Shown: positions 53,072 to 63,592, counted from the stretch's first letter. The stretch is DNA of 64,000 nucleotides from Catonella massiliensis (GCF_016651435.1 NZ_JAEPRJ010000001.1:2108001-2172000), one strand, 5' to 3'. Numbers and translations are program-made. The notes: generated from the letters alone by a model not told the origin.

Positions 53072-53139
53072 GATACAAGTGTCAAAAGTATAAAAATTCG
53101 ATTGGGGCTTACTTGCAAGAGAATTTATTATCTTTTGAC
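53072..53139. repeat. Dispersed palindromic repeat, copy B
   Basis: It matches copy A: GATACAAGTGTCAAAAG, ATAAAAATTCGAT, then CTTGCAAGAGAATTTATTAT and CTTTTGACA. The outer TGTCAAAAG and CTTTTGACA are inverted, so the unit can fold on itself. Confidence 0.8.
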
Positions 53140-53209
53140 ATGCAAAAAATATGAGTAAGTAGCCATTTTTTTGTAAAAAATGAGCGGATTACGAATATTT
53201 TTGCATGCA
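53138..53209 (-). terminator. Long imperfect hairpin downstream of pgi
   Basis: CATGCAAAAAATATGAGTAA pairs imperfectly with TTACGAATATTTTTGCATG around an A/T-rich loop. It lies just after the pgi stop and beside repeat copy B. Confidence 0.5.
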
Positions 53210-53240
53210 ATCTCACACAGTTCTAATATATTGGTACTAT

Positions 53241-54557
53241 TTACTTAGCGCCAGGCTTGCCAAGGAGTCTAAACATATTTGCCTTGTAGAATTCTACACC
53301 CGGCTGGTCAAAAGGATTGATGCCAAGCATATAGCCACTTACTCCCACCGCAAATTCAAAGAAGTAGAAAAGCTCACCAAGGTGGTACTCTGTCTGCTCA
53401 GGTATTTCGATGAGAAGTGTAGGCACATTTCCATCCACATGAGCCGCAATAGTACCCTTCATAGCGCACTTATTTACATAGTCCATAGTCTTGCCTGAGA
53501 GGTAGTTAAGACCGTCTATATCATTCTCAGCACTCTTAAGTGTAAAATCTCTTCTAGGCTTTTCCACAACAAGAACAGTCTCATACATAAGCCTTGAACC
53601 GTCCTGAATGAACTGTCCCATTGAATGAAGGTCTGTAGTAAGGTCTACTGAAGCAGGGAAGATACCCTTCTGGTCCTTGCCCTCGCTCTCTCCGTAGAGC
53701 TGTTTCCACCACTCTGATATGAAGTGCAGGCTTGGCTCATAGTTTGCAAGGATTTCAACACTCTTTCCCTTTCTGTAAAGGATGTTTCTTATAGCCGCAT
53801 AACGAAGTGCAGGATTCTCACTAAAGTCATTGTTTAAGCAGATTTCCCTAAGGTGGGCAGCACCCTCCATAAGCTTGTCTATATCAGCACCGCTGGCTGC
53901 AATAGGGAGAAGTCCCACAGCAGTAAGTACTGAGAAACGTCCGCCTACATCATCAGGGATGACGAAGCACTCATAGCCCTCTTCGTCAGAAAGAGTCTTA
54001 AGAGCACCACGTGCCTTGTCTGTGGTTGAATATATTCTCTTAGCTGCTCCTTCTTTTCCGTATTTCTTCTCTGTAAGCTCTCTAAATACTCTAAAAGCAA
54101 CTGCAGCCTCAGTAGTTGTTCCTGATTTTGATATTACATTTACAGAGAAATCCTTATCTCCTATAAGGTCAATGAGTTCCTCAATGTAAGCACCGCTCAT
54201 GCTATTACCTACATAATAAATCTGTGGAGCCTTACGCTTCTCCTTTGGTAAGTCATTGTAGAAGCTATGCTTTACGAAGTCAATGGCTGCTCTTGCTCCA
54301 AGGTAAGAACCGCCTATACCGATTACAAAAAGGATGTCAGAGTCATTTCTAATCTTCTCAGCTGCCTTTTTGATTCTTGCAAACTCTTCCTTATCATAGT
54401 TGACAGGGAGATCTATCCAGCCAAGGAAATCCTTTCCGTCACCGGTTTTCTCCTTAAGTCTCTTTGCTGCATCCAAAACTGCAGGCTTAATGCTCTCCAC
54501 CTCGTGGTCGCCTATGAATTTCTGAGCATTTTTGTAACAAAAATATAATGTATCCAC
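53241..54557 (-). CDS. pgi: Glucose-6-phosphate isomerase
   Basis: The 438-residue enzyme interconverts glucose-6-phosphate and fructose-6-phosphate. Two SIS domains are visible: [18 protein letters not shown] and [18 protein letters not shown] bind the phosphate, and [17 protein letters not shown] is the family signature. The C-terminal [10 protein letters not shown], whose region supplies the active-site Lys, is present. Size and layout match Firmicutes Pgi. AAGGAGGGT lies upstream of the ATG. Confidence 0.96.
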   Translation of the reverse strand: MDTLYFCYKNAQKFIGDHEVESIKPAVLDAAKRLKEKTGDGKDFLGWIDLPVNYDKEEFARIKKAAEKIRNDSDILFVIGIGGSYLGARAAIDFVKHSFYNDLPKEKRKAPQIYYVGNSMSGAYIEELIDLIGDKDFSVNVISKSGTTTEAAVAFRVFRELTEKKYGKEGAAKRIYSTTDKARGALKTLSDEEGYECFVIPDDVGGRFSVLTAVGLLPIAASGADIDKLMEGAAHLREICLNNDFSENPALRYAAIRNILYRKGKSVEILANYEPSLHFISEWWKQLYGESEGKDQKGIFPASVDLTTDLHSMGQFIQDGSRLMYETVLVVEKPRRDFTLKSAENDIDGLNYLSGKTMDYVNKCAMKGTIAAHVDGNVPTLLIEIPEQTEYHLGELFYFFEFAVGVSGYMLGINPFDQPGVEFYKANMFRLLGKPGAK

Positions 54558-54594
54558 TGCAAAACCCTCCTTGTTTTATTGCATTTTTAACTAC

Positions 54595-54834
54595 TTAGCC
54601 ATTATCATTCATCATAAATTCAATTAGTTTCTTTGTATCCTCAGGCTCGTATGCAACTATTTCCATTTCAGGTATTGTTCCTGATGAGAAAATATTAGCT
54701 AAGGATACATACTGAGAAAGCTTTGACTTAAGGTTCAATCTGTCTCCCTCATTTGTTACAAGCTCTATCTTGCCGCTGCACTTGTCCACCAGCTGAAAGA
54801 ACTTCTCGATGTTGTTGATATTTGTAATCTTCAT
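54595..54834 (-). CDS. Small protein of unknown function
   Basis: The 79-residue protein has no recognised domain. It begins MKITNINNIEKFFQLVDKC and contains KIELVTNEGDRLNLKSKLSQYV, an HPr- or ferredoxin-like alternation of helix and strand. AGGAAGAAC precedes the ATG. Position between pgi and an orphan antitoxin gives no hint of function. Confidence 0.6.
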   Translation of the reverse strand: MKITNINNIEKFFQLVDKCSGKIELVTNEGDRLNLKSKLSQYVSLANIFSSGTIPEMEIVAYEPEDTKKLIEFMMNDNG

Positions 54835-54925
54835 GTTCTTCCTCCCAAAAATTTGATTATATTTAAATTATCGACCTATATCAGAGATTTGTCAAGTTAC
54901 CATTTGATATTATCTCGAGATCATC

Positions 54926-55207
54926 TTAACCTCTTGCCTCTCTTATTGCTTCATTAATTTCGTCTAAAGACAAATCAGAAATTCCATATTCTTTTGCAAT
55001 CTTACTTGCACGTTTCATCGCAGAAATCCCTTTGTTCTCTTTAACCTCTTCTATCTTCATACTAAATGGAATTCCCTTTTCCCTAATTAGCCTAGCTAAA
55101 CAAATCCTAAAATATGATTGTAAATCTATCCCAAGTTTACTACAAATCTCTATTGCCTCAGTTCTATCATTTTCATCTACTCTAAATTGTACCAGTGTAT
55201 TTACCAT
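54926..55207 (-). CDS. RelB/DinJ-family antitoxin without an adjacent toxin
   Basis: The 93-residue protein has the ribbon-helix-helix start NTLVQFRVDENDRTEAIEIC, followed by SKLGIDLQSYFRICLARL, and the DinJ-like IPFSMKI. GGGAGGCGATTTAT precedes the ATG. DinJ usually pairs with YafQ directly downstream; only 91 bases and an unrelated gene follow here, so the toxin appears lost or encoded elsewhere. Confidence 0.85.
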   Translation of the reverse strand: MVNTLVQFRVDENDRTEAIEICSKLGIDLQSYFRICLARLIREKGIPFSMKIEEVKENKGISAMKRASKIAKEYGISDLSLDEINEAIREARG

Positions 55208-55291
55208 ATAAATCGCCTCCCTTAAACAAATTATAACATTGTTCGTTTACATATGCAATCATATGATTAATAAATGATGTGAAGCAATTAT

Positions 55292-56887
55292 TTACATCTC
55301 CGCATTGCCAAATTCTGACAGTTTTAAGCCCTCATTACGCTCAAGCACTGTCTGTATGCTCCAAGGGTGGGTAAATATAAGTAAAGGCCTGCCCTTCATA
55401 TCCTTGATACGCTTTGTATCCATGGTGAGGGAGAGCTTGTCCATATCCACATCCTTATTCTCTATCCAACGGATATGCTCATAAGGCAGTGTTTCAAGGC
55501 GTATCTCCACATTGTACTCCTGTAGCAGCCTAAACTTAAGCACATCAAACTGAAGCTCACCCACAGCTCCAACCAGGATTTCCTCAAAGCCCTGGCTGTA
55601 CTCCTGGAATATCTGAATAGCACCCTCTTGGGCTATCTGCTCTATCCCCTTTACAAACTGCTTACGCTTCATGGTATCCATCTGGCGGACTCTTGCAAAA
55701 TGCTCCGGCGCAAATGTAGGTATTCCTGCAAATCTAAAACTCTCATTTGGCGAGCAGACAGTGTCTCCTATAGAGAATATGCCCGGATCAAAGATACCTA
55801 TTATATCTCCTGCGTAGGCCTCTTCCACTATCTTTCTTTCCTGTGCCATCATCTGCTGAGGCTGTGAAAGGCGGATTTTCCTGCCTGCCTGCACATGGTT
55901 TACTTCCATTCCTGCTTCAAACCTGCCGGAGCAGATACGCATAAATGCAATCCTGTCTCTGTGCATCTTGTTCATGTTTGCCTGAATCTTAAATACAAAG
56001 GCTGAGAACACATCAGAGCGGGGATCAAGTTCACCCTTGTCAGTCATCCTTGAAGATGGGATGTAGGTCATCTTAAGGAAGTGCGTAAGGAAGGTCTCTA
56101 CACCGAAGTTAGTAAGCGCAGAACCAAAGAATACAGGGCTTAATTCACCCCTGCTTACCTTATCCTGGTCAAACTCAGGGCAGGCCCCATCCAGAAGCTC
56201 AAGCTCCTCCATTAACTTCTCGTAGTTATCATTGCCTAGAGAAGTCCTTGCTTCCTCATCCTTTATATTAAAATAGCTTGTCTCAACTTCCTTTGCACCC
56301 GCATTGGCAGCCTTAAACTCCATAACTGTCTCGGTATTTCTATCATATACACCCTTAAAGTTCTTACCACAGCCTATAGGCCAGTTGATAGGACAGGTCT
56401 TGATACCAAGTATGCTCTCTATCTGGTCCATAAGCTCGAAGGTATCCATAGCCTCACGGTCAAGCTTGTTTACAAAGGTAAATATAGGAATGTGGCGCAT
56501 AACACAGACCTTAAACAGCTTGATAGTCTGAGCCTCCACACCCTTGCTCGCATCTACCACCATGACCGCAGAATCTGCAGCCATAAGAGTACGGTAGGTA
56601 TCCTCTGAGAAGTCCTGATGTCCCGGTGTGTCAAGGATGTTGATACAATAACCATCGTACTCAAACTGCATAACTGAAGAGGTTACAGATATACCTCTTT
56701 GCTTTTCTATTTCCATCCAGTCCGACACTGCATGTCTGCTGGTTTTTCTAGCCTTCACAGAGCCTGCTAGGTTAATAGCCCCTCCGTAAAGCAGAAGCTT
56801 CTCTGTAAGTGTTGTCTTTCCCGCATCGGGATGTGAAATAATCGCAAATGTTCTACGCTTTTCTATTTCTTTTACTAAATCAGACAT
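55292..56887 (-). CDS. prfC: Peptide chain release factor 3
   Basis: The 531-residue GTPase recycles RF1/RF2 after termination. The start is the ATG at 56887 (AAGGAAAATAT upstream); the ORF extends five codons to a TTG that overlaps the ribosome site. G motifs are complete: SHPDAGKTTLTEKLL, DTPGHQDFSEDTYRTL and FVNKLDREA, with the RF3-type switch KQRGISVTSSVM. Domains II and III follow normally. Confidence 0.95.
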   Translation of the reverse strand: MSDLVKEIEKRRTFAIISHPDAGKTTLTEKLLLYGGAINLAGSVKARKTSRHAVSDWMEIEKQRGISVTSSVMQFEYDGYCINILDTPGHQDFSEDTYRTLMAADSAVMVVDASKGVEAQTIKLFKVCVMRHIPIFTFVNKLDREAMDTFELMDQIESILGIKTCPINWPIGCGKNFKGVYDRNTETVMEFKAANAGAKEVETSYFNIKDEEARTSLGNDNYEKLMEELELLDGACPEFDQDKVSRGELSPVFFGSALTNFGVETFLTHFLKMTYIPSSRMTDKGELDPRSDVFSAFVFKIQANMNKMHRDRIAFMRICSGRFEAGMEVNHVQAGRKIRLSQPQQMMAQERKIVEEAYAGDIIGIFDPGIFSIGDTVCSPNESFRFAGIPTFAPEHFARVRQMDTMKRKQFVKGIEQIAQEGAIQIFQEYSQGFEEILVGAVGELQFDVLKFRLLQEYNVEIRLETLPYEHIRWIENKDVDMDKLSLTMDTKRIKDMKGRPLLIFTHPWSIQTVLERNEGLKLSEFGNAEM

Positions 56888-57016
56888 ATATTTTCCTTTC
56901 AAAAATCTTGTATATCTATTAATACAGAACTACATTGTTGTCACTTACTGCAGTCCTTGTATAAATATTCATCATCCAACTACTTTTTACAAAATAGCTG
57001 CTTACTCTTATTTTCG

Positions 57017-57085
57017 TGCCAAAAGATATAAATTTTTATGTAAGCAAATCCAAACAAAATTTCTAAGTTTTTGACACACGTATCA
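57017..57085. repeat. Dispersed palindromic repeat, degenerate inverted copy C
   Basis: Read in reverse it carries ATACGTGTGTCAAAAAC, TTTGCTTAC and AATTTATATCTTTTGGC, aligning with copies A and B with several mismatches. Confidence 0.5.
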
Positions 57086-57132
57086 TATTATAGCAGTTAC
57101 CAAAGTATTTTTCACTAAAAATTTTAAAAAGC

Positions 57133-57160
57133 TGAGAGGGCTGCTATAATGCAACCCTCT
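57133..57160 (-). terminator. Terminator of the Ig-repeat surface protein gene
   Basis: AGAGGGTTGC pairs with GCAGCCCTCT on the minus strand, then CAGCTTTTTAAAATTTTT. Confidence 0.75.
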
Positions 57161-57166
57161 ATTATT

Positions 57167-59437
57167 CTAATTTGCTTTTTTTCTCTTCTTTTCTTTTGGA
57201 CTTATCTTGATGTCATAGGTCTCCGAATATCCGCCTTTTTTAGCGCTTACTGTAACACTTACTGTGCCCACAGCCTTGGCAGTCATTTCTCCAAGCTTTG
57301 AGATTGTCATAAGGTCTTCATTGTCAACCTCATAGGTGAACTCCTCGTCCTTATCCTTTGAAAATAAAACATAAGGCTTTATCTTTGACTTCGTACCCAC
57401 AGTAAGGCTCTTATCTATGGAAACCACCATAAATGGCTTTCTCTGCTCAGTATCGCGAAGCTCCTGCTTGGTTACATCATTGTTATTATTTTCCATTATT
57501 ACGTATGTGCCTGAGCTGTAGGCATAAAAGCGGTAGAGATTGTTTGCCACCAGCCCGCCAGTCTGCTGCACCATTATTCTTCTCCTGTCAGGGGTGAAGT
57601 ATACAGCTACTCTGGCAGGGTCAAACTCCTCAGGTATCGTAAGTTCTGCTATCAGATACTGGTTCTCATCAAACTGAAAGCTGTCGATATCCATTTCAAA
57701 GGCAATGTAATTCTTAGTACTATTCACCCTCTTTATGGCAGACTTTATAAGGTCATCCTCCAAATCTTCCGTCTCAAGCTTGATATCTTCCCTTACAAAC
57801 TGATCCTGTATAAATGCAGTAAGTGTAGAGCTGTAGTCCCCTCCACCTACCGTAGACTCAAGAGTTCCCACGCCTGCAATCCTTCTTGCAAATGCCTCTA
57901 CAGTGAAGGTCGCAGTCTTGGCACCGAAGTTTACCGTAAACACATTGTCTCCCACCTTACTTGCGGTAGTTGACATTATGGTGTAGTCTTCAACATTGCT
58001 GCTGCTTCCGTCATTATAGGTAGCAGTCACAACCAGCTTCTTGCGGTCTAATGACTCGTACTGCTCCAGTGCACCTCCATTGTACACAGCCTCAAGCTGA
58101 GTTACCGTTTTCGCTGTAACAGGAACATAGATGGTGGCTGTAAGCTTTTTATAAGTGACTATAACCTCTTGCATCCCAACTGTGTTCATTGTTTCCGTAG
58201 AAATGTCAAAATCAGATATGGTCTTATTGGTTCCATCGGGATAATAAGCAGTAACCAAGATGCCCGATTTACTTATCTTGCTTCCCTCTATCACCGTTCC
58301 ACCATTATATGTGGCGGTTATATTGGTAGGAAGTACTTCTGTACCCTTTACTACCACAGTATCATTAAAGCCCTTGTAGGAGACAGTGATTGTATTGGCT
58401 CCTACCTCTTTGACCGTATCCGGAGATATGGTAAAGCCCGCTGTTATGGTTTCTTTTGTCTTGTCGTTGTTGGTAAGCTCAATGGTTATCTTGGAAAGGT
58501 CAATCTTGCTTCCCACAACAAGGTCAGTCCCTGTGTACTTGGCAGACATCTTCTCAGCGGTTTTTGCCACTCCGTTTACTACGAACTTGCCCTTAAGATT
58601 GCCGTAGGTAACTGTGACAGTATTCTCACCCGGAGCCTTCACCTCCAGATTGTTAAATGAAAGGTCAGAGGTCTTTACAGCCTTTTTATCATTGTTGGTA
58701 TATACAATGCTCGCCTTTATCTTCTTAGTGTCTACAATCTGCCCTACTACAAGGTTTTTATCACCTGAATATATTACTTCAAGCTCTTTTTCTCCATAGC
58801 CCTTGACTTGAACATTGGTTTTTCTTCCGTTAAACTCTACAGTTATATTGTTGTTTCCGTCAACCACTATGGCCTCAGGAGAAATGGAAAACTGGTTATG
58901 GCTGATAGTCCTTGTAGTCTGTGTACGTCCGTTAGGTGTAATCACCCCATATACCACACTCAGGGTAATCTCACCCTTCTTTATAGCGTCTCCAACATGA
59001 TACTTGCTTGCACCATTCCAAGTCGCCTCCATCTTATCAAAGGTCTCATTGGTTTTAGGTATAGTGATTTTATACACCAGCTCTTCGCCTGTCTTTGTCT
59101 TAGCCGTATTGTCATAAGTTATGGCAAGCTCAAATGCACTCTTTGCATCAATGGGAACTGCATTGAGGGAAAGCTTTATATGGCTAAGCTCACTCTCAGG
59201 GAGAGGAACAAACTTCTCTTCCCCGTCATAGCGCATAGTAAACTTAAAGTCTGTTTTACTAAGCGCAGTACCTACCAGTACATCGCCGTTTTCATTCTTA
59301 ACCCCTATATATTCGGCTGAAAGCTCAGCTATCTTCTTGTCATCCTCCGCACTTACTCTAAGTGGTGCAGACAAGCCTATAATCATAACAAAGCAAAGTA
59401 AAATTGATATGAACCCTTTAATTCCGGTATTCCTCAT
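57167..59437 (-). CDS. Secreted protein with Ig-like (Big) repeats
   Basis: The 756-residue protein has a signal peptide (FISILLCFVMIIGLSAPLRVSA) and at least five repeats of about 75 residues, each opening like LEVIYSGDKNLVVGQ, MSAKYTGTDLVVGSK, ITATYNGGTVIEGSK or LEAVYNGGALEQYES and closing with NTVTVTYG-like strands. These are Big_3-type Ig-like units. A spacer follows, and the C-terminal 80 residues form a Big_2-like domain (VSIDKSLTVGTKSKIKPYV, GEMTAKAVGTVSVTVSA). It lacks an LPXTG anchor and ends KKRKKAN. A surface adhesin or cell-wall associated role is likely but not shown. Confidence 0.85.
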   Translation of the reverse strand: MRNTGIKGFISILLCFVMIIGLSAPLRVSAEDDKKIAELSAEYIGVKNENGDVLVGTALSKTDFKFTMRYDGEEKFVPLPESELSHIKLSLNAVPIDAKSAFELAITYDNTAKTKTGEELVYKITIPKTNETFDKMEATWNGASKYHVGDAIKKGEITLSVVYGVITPNGRTQTTRTISHNQFSISPEAIVVDGNNNITVEFNGRKTNVQVKGYGEKELEVIYSGDKNLVVGQIVDTKKIKASIVYTNNDKKAVKTSDLSFNNLEVKAPGENTVTVTYGNLKGKFVVNGVAKTAEKMSAKYTGTDLVVGSKIDLSKITIELTNNDKTKETITAGFTISPDTVKEVGANTITVSYKGFNDTVVVKGTEVLPTNITATYNGGTVIEGSKISKSGILVTAYYPDGTNKTISDFDISTETMNTVGMQEVIVTYKKLTATIYVPVTAKTVTQLEAVYNGGALEQYESLDRKKLVVTATYNDGSSSNVEDYTIMSTTASKVGDNVFTVNFGAKTATFTVEAFARRIAGVGTLESTVGGGDYSSTLTAFIQDQFVREDIKLETEDLEDDLIKSAIKRVNSTKNYIAFEMDIDSFQFDENQYLIAELTIPEEFDPARVAVYFTPDRRRIMVQQTGGLVANNLYRFYAYSSGTYVIMENNNNDVTKQELRDTEQRKPFMVVSIDKSLTVGTKSKIKPYVLFSKDKDEEFTYEVDNEDLMTISKLGEMTAKAVGTVSVTVSAKKGGYSETYDIKISPKEKKRKKAN

Positions 59438-59632
59438 AACAAAATACTCCTTTCCAAAATTTCCTATATCTAATTATATCGGCATATCGTTACTAAGTTA
59501 TTATATATCTTATCAAAACTTTTATCTCTTTATAGTCTACCCCTACAAATGCCGGTTTAGCAGAAAGTTTTCCTTTAGTACTTTAGTATGTCATTGAAAA
59601 TTTAAGCCCAAAAAGGCTATGATATTCACTAG

Positions 59633-60922
59633 TTAAATCACATCTTTATCCAGTAGAAAATCAATAACATTTATATTCAAGATGCCATTATCATCATACC
59701 AGCGCTTTCCAATATCTTTTCTTACTAAAATTTTGGGAAAAAAGTCACCTGTAAGCGCAAAAGGCCTTAGTTCTATCTCTGCTTTTTCATCATCAGGCAT
59801 CGCATAAGCTGACTGTATATAAGTCCGCTTCCCTCCTGAGTTTACCACAAAATCAATTTCTATCGGAATACGAACTGAATTTCCATTGTCATTAACTGCT
59901 CTTTGATATACAACGCCGACATCAACTAGAAACTGCCTTATATTTAACTCGTTATATATAATGTTCTCCATTATATGCGTCATTTCCTGTTGACGAAAGC
60001 CTATCCTTGCATTCCTAAGGCCTATATCCTCGCTATAATACTTGTTTGGAGAATCAAAGTACGACTTTCCTTTCACATCATAACGCTTGCTTTCCGAAAA
60101 AAGGAAGGCATCTTCCAAATGTCCTATATATGTACGAATCGTATTGGCTGACACGCTATAGCCTTGCTTAGACTTCAAGGTATTAGCAATTTTAGTTGGA
60201 TTGGTTAATGAGCCAACAGACGAGCACAGCAAGTCAAGTATTTGTTCAAGCACATCCTGCCTCTCTATTCTCTTTCGTTCAACAATGTCCTTAATATATA
60301 CTTCTTGGAATAGAGATTTAAGATAGTTCATCTTCGTGGCATCATTAGGTCTTGACAAAATAAGCGGCATACCGCCATAGAAGGCATATTCATCAAAAGC
60401 TTCATTTTTATCTCCACCAACGGCAGAGTAATATTCAGCAAAACTAAGCGGATGTACTCTTATTTCATCACTTCGTCCTCTAAACTCTGTAAGAATGTCA
60501 CTTGAAAGCATTTTTGAATTGCTTCCGGTTACATATACATCTAAATTTGATAGACCTCTCAAATCATTAAGCGCATCATAAAAAGTAATCCTTTTACCGT
60601 CAGGATTGTACGGGTTAGCCACCTCATCAGACATTTGTATTTCATCAACAAAGAGATAGTACTCCTCTTTACTTTTTTCTACCTTTTCTCTTAAATACGA
60701 TGAAAGTATAAGCGGATTGCGGTATTTAATATCTTTTGCAAGGTCAAGCTCAATTGTAATAATCTGCTCATCTTTTACACCATTCTCAATCAGATAATCT
60801 CTATATATATTTTTTAGTAGATAGGATTTGCCACATCTCCTTATGCCTGTGATTACCTTTACCAAGCCATCAAAACGATATGAAATCAACTGTTGCAGAT
60901 AACTATCACGTTTAATTTCCAT
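59633..60922 (-). CDS. AAA_14/DUF4143-family ATPase
   Basis: The 429-residue protein starts at the ATG at 60922 with GGAGTGGGGG upstream. It has Walker A TGIRRCGKSYLLKNI, Walker B YYLFVDEIQM, sensor VYVTGSNSKML, and the C-terminal DUF4143 winged-helix and nuclease-like part (SVSANTIRTYIGHLEDAFLF, PIEIDFVVNSGGKRTYIQ). This family is widespread in anaerobes; its biological role is not established. It is monocistronic and divergent from the gene at 61158. Confidence 0.9.
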   Translation of the reverse strand: MEIKRDSYLQQLISYRFDGLVKVITGIRRCGKSYLLKNIYRDYLIENGVKDEQIITIELDLAKDIKYRNPLILSSYLREKVEKSKEEYYLFVDEIQMSDEVANPYNPDGKRITFYDALNDLRGLSNLDVYVTGSNSKMLSSDILTEFRGRSDEIRVHPLSFAEYYSAVGGDKNEAFDEYAFYGGMPLILSRPNDATKMNYLKSLFQEVYIKDIVERKRIERQDVLEQILDLLCSSVGSLTNPTKIANTLKSKQGYSVSANTIRTYIGHLEDAFLFSESKRYDVKGKSYFDSPNKYYSEDIGLRNARIGFRQQEMTHIMENIIYNELNIRQFLVDVGVVYQRAVNDNGNSVRIPIEIDFVVNSGGKRTYIQSAYAMPDDEKAEIELRPFALTGDFFPKILVRKDIGKRWYDDNGILNINVIDFLLDKDVI

Positions 60923-61157
60923 AACCCCCACTCCATTCTATTGAAAATTTCCGCCCATCTAGGCTAATCTAGTCAATATTATATAACTATTCTTTAACAT
61001 TTTCAAATGATTATTTTTTTAGTAGACAGTATATACATAAGACAAGCATTTGGTGTTATAATAGACTATGAAATAAAGACCTTATGCTTTATCAATCTGC
61101 GAGTGACTTCTCTATGATTTTACTTTGCCTGATTGATGACTATGAAAGGAGCCTACT

Positions 61158-62693
61158 ATGAAGAAAAAACTAATTGCACTTGTACTACTCTTTGCCCTGT
61201 TTTTTAGTACCTTGCCTCAAGCTACTGAGGCTAAGACAAAGCAAAAAAAGCTTGACTACAGCAATATGCCTTATCTTGATACGCTTATATACAATAAAGA
61301 CTTTGAGAAAAATGGCGTTTACAGCGCGTCAAGAAAGTATCTAAAGCTTATAGAGGATGCTGCTAAAACTGGGAAAATAACCGAAAAATTCAAGGCGGCA
61401 GAAAGATATTTCGATGATGATATGGATTACGAACTTACATATACAAATGACTATGGTCCCAATTTTTATGGAACTCTCTCCGACAAAGGGCTTGCATTCT
61501 TTTTGAATAGGTTAAAACTTAACGAAACGCCCATTTACTTGGAAACAGACTTTAATGAGCTTCCTTATGAATTTGATGATACAGTAGAAGTAAACAAGTC
61601 GTTAGAATATATATGCCTAAAAATATTAAAGGACAGAAATCCAAAATCCTATGAATATGATAAACGCATGGAAAATAAAATAGGATATTCCATTGCATCA
61701 CGTATGAAGTTTATAAATGACAATGCCATTTTACCTAAGAACTTCCTTAAAGATTTGAGGAAAAGGCTGTCTATCAACAGGATTTACAAGTTATATGTCA
61801 GTAATTACGAGAAGTATAAAAAACTACATAACGACAACAAGTACCTGTACTACAAGAATGAAAAAGTCCCTGCTCCTTGGAGAACTGACAACTTTTTTGT
61901 TACTCCTATAGTGATTGGTGGATATAAAAGGGGATTTAATCCAAAGACAGATAAATACCTAAACATCTTCTGTAATGCAAACTTTACCTATGATGACGCC
62001 ATAACTTCACCTCCTGATATTAAAGCATACATATATGACAAATCAGGTAACCTCGTGGATACATTAAAGCCTTCATATCAGTATAAGAGTAATTATCTGG
62101 GCTCATTTATATTTACTGTAAACAATACCGCCAAATACCTTAAAAATGGTAAATACAAGGTTATCGTTAAAATGAAAGCTAAGAATGGCAAGGATGAGCT
62201 CTACGCTGAAAAATCGGAGGCTTTCACAGTTACAAACAGGAATGTGTATGGAAGTTACAGGAGGGTTCCTATATACCCTGCAAACGGCTCTGATAGCCGT
62301 GCAATGAAGACATTGGGCGCTAGATATTTTAAGAATATAGAAAATACCACCAACACTAGATTGGCTTACAATATTTATAAATTTGTTAAGACTTCTAAGA
62401 AAGTACACGTTAAAGAGCGTGACTTTGATAAATATTTGTCAGTCTATGACAACAGCAAGTTGTTATATGACTCATTTTGTAAAACCGAGTGCTTATGTAG
62501 ATTCTCTTATGACCAAACTGAGTTTGGTCGATATTACTATATCCTCAGAAAAGATTTTGAGTACCTTCACAATCTATTCTTAGGCAATTTTTTATACTCC
62601 CTCGGAGTGCCCCCACAAGAGATTGCAAAATATTATAAGCATTATAAAGATCCAAATCCTTTAAACTTTAAGATACCATATAGAGGGTTATAA
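61158..62693 (+). CDS. Secreted protein of unknown function
   Basis: The 511-residue protein has a signal peptide (LIALVLLFALFFSTLPQATEA) followed by a Lys-rich stretch. Most of it is Lys/Tyr/Asn-rich without a recognised domain. A beta-sandwich-like section near 245-355 (FVTPIVIGGYKRGFNPKTDKY, KYKVIVKMKAKNGKDELYAE) resembles an Ig or FN3 fold. The only cysteines lie near 440-450 (CKTECLC). AAAGGAGCC precedes the ATG. Confidence 0.6.
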   Translation: MKKKLIALVLLFALFFSTLPQATEAKTKQKKLDYSNMPYLDTLIYNKDFEKNGVYSASRKYLKLIEDAAKTGKITEKFKAAERYFDDDMDYELTYTNDYGPNFYGTLSDKGLAFFLNRLKLNETPIYLETDFNELPYEFDDTVEVNKSLEYICLKILKDRNPKSYEYDKRMENKIGYSIASRMKFINDNAILPKNFLKDLRKRLSINRIYKLYVSNYEKYKKLHNDNKYLYYKNEKVPAPWRTDNFFVTPIVIGGYKRGFNPKTDKYLNIFCNANFTYDDAITSPPDIKAYIYDKSGNLVDTLKPSYQYKSNYLGSFIFTVNNTAKYLKNGKYKVIVKMKAKNGKDELYAEKSEAFTVTNRNVYGSYRRVPIYPANGSDSRAMKTLGARYFKNIENTTNTRLAYNIYKFVKTSKKVHVKERDFDKYLSVYDNSKLLYDSFCKTECLCRFSYDQTEFGRYYYILRKDFEYLHNLFLGNFLYSLGVPPQEIAKYYKHYKDPNPLNFKIPYRGL

Positions 62694-62706
62694 CCACAAC
62701 TATTAA

Positions 62707-62745
62707 TGGGAAGGCTTTTGTATTCTCATACAGAAGCCTTCCCAA
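62707..62745. terminator. Bidirectional terminator
   Basis: TGGGAAGGCTT pairs with AAGCCTTCCCA, with an inner TGTA/TACA, between converging genes. Confidence 0.85.
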
Positions 62746-62773
62746 ATTATTTCGGTTAATACGGATTGATATA

Positions 62774-63592
62774 TTAAGCCAACTTCCAATTCTTAACTAT
62801 ATATATTGCATCCCTGTTTTGGGATGTTCGACTGCTTTCGTTGGCTGAGAAGAATAAAGTCTTGCCAACAATATGCATACTTTCAATTTCAAATTTTGTT
62901 GTAGATGAATTGGAAAACGTATCTTGACCCACATAAACACAATCACTATATCTATATTTTAGTATATGGCTTTTAGTAAATCTCTTAGTTTTTGCATCTT
63001 TTTCTGCAAGTATAAAATATAAATACCCATCTTTATAAAACATGTCCTGCGCCTCAGTGTTATCAACTTCAATTTTCAGCGTATTCGGATATGTAAATGT
63101 TTTCATTTTCTCAGTACTGTACTCAACTTTATCTGTTATATTGCTAGAAAAGTAAACTCTCTGCCTTGCATGACCGTCGTTATGGCCACTAAAGTGCACT
63201 ATGAATTGATTGTTTCCTATAGCCGCAATTGAGCTGATATCAGCATCACCTGAGTTAATATCTATCTTTGTTCCCGCTTCATGCTTAGTACCTTTTAGCT
63301 TCGTAGTAGATAACTTAACAATATAATTCTTATCTGTTCCTACATAAAGGAAACCACCGCTTAAAGTCAGACTATTGGCATGTCCTAATCTTTCATACAT
63401 ATGTGTATGTGATGGTTTTACAAAACCTTTTTCAATTTTATCAGTTTTGTTTATCACGTACAAGCACTGCTTTGATTTGTCTTGTTTTGATTTAATACAA
63501 TATAACGTTCCGTTGCTATCAATAGATATTCCACCCATATTTGTGCATTCCATCTTATCAGGAATCCTATATAATAATTCAAATTTACTCAT
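62774..63592 (-). CDS. Possible beta-propeller protein of unknown function
   Basis: The 272-residue protein starts at the ATG at 63592 (AAGGAGAG upstream). It has repeated blades of the form GGISIDSNGTLYCIKS, ANSLTLSGGFLYVGTDKNYI, SSIAAIGNNQFIVHFSG, AQDMFYKDGYLYFILAE and ESMHIVGKTLFFSANES, with no signal peptide. This spacing of about 45 residues fits a small propeller. Its neighbour upstream is a holin-like fragment, which hints at a phage- or bacteriocin-derived module. Confidence 0.55.
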   Translation of the reverse strand: MSKFELLYRIPDKMECTNMGGISIDSNGTLYCIKSKQDKSKQCLYVINKTDKIEKGFVKPSHTHMYERLGHANSLTLSGGFLYVGTDKNYIVKLSTTKLKGTKHEAGTKIDINSGDADISSIAAIGNNQFIVHFSGHNDGHARQRVYFSSNITDKVEYSTEKMKTFTYPNTLKIEVDNTEAQDMFYKDGYLYFILAEKDAKTKRFTKSHILKYRYSDCVYVGQDTFSNSSTTKFEIESMHIVGKTLFFSANESSRTSQNRDAIYIVKNWKLA

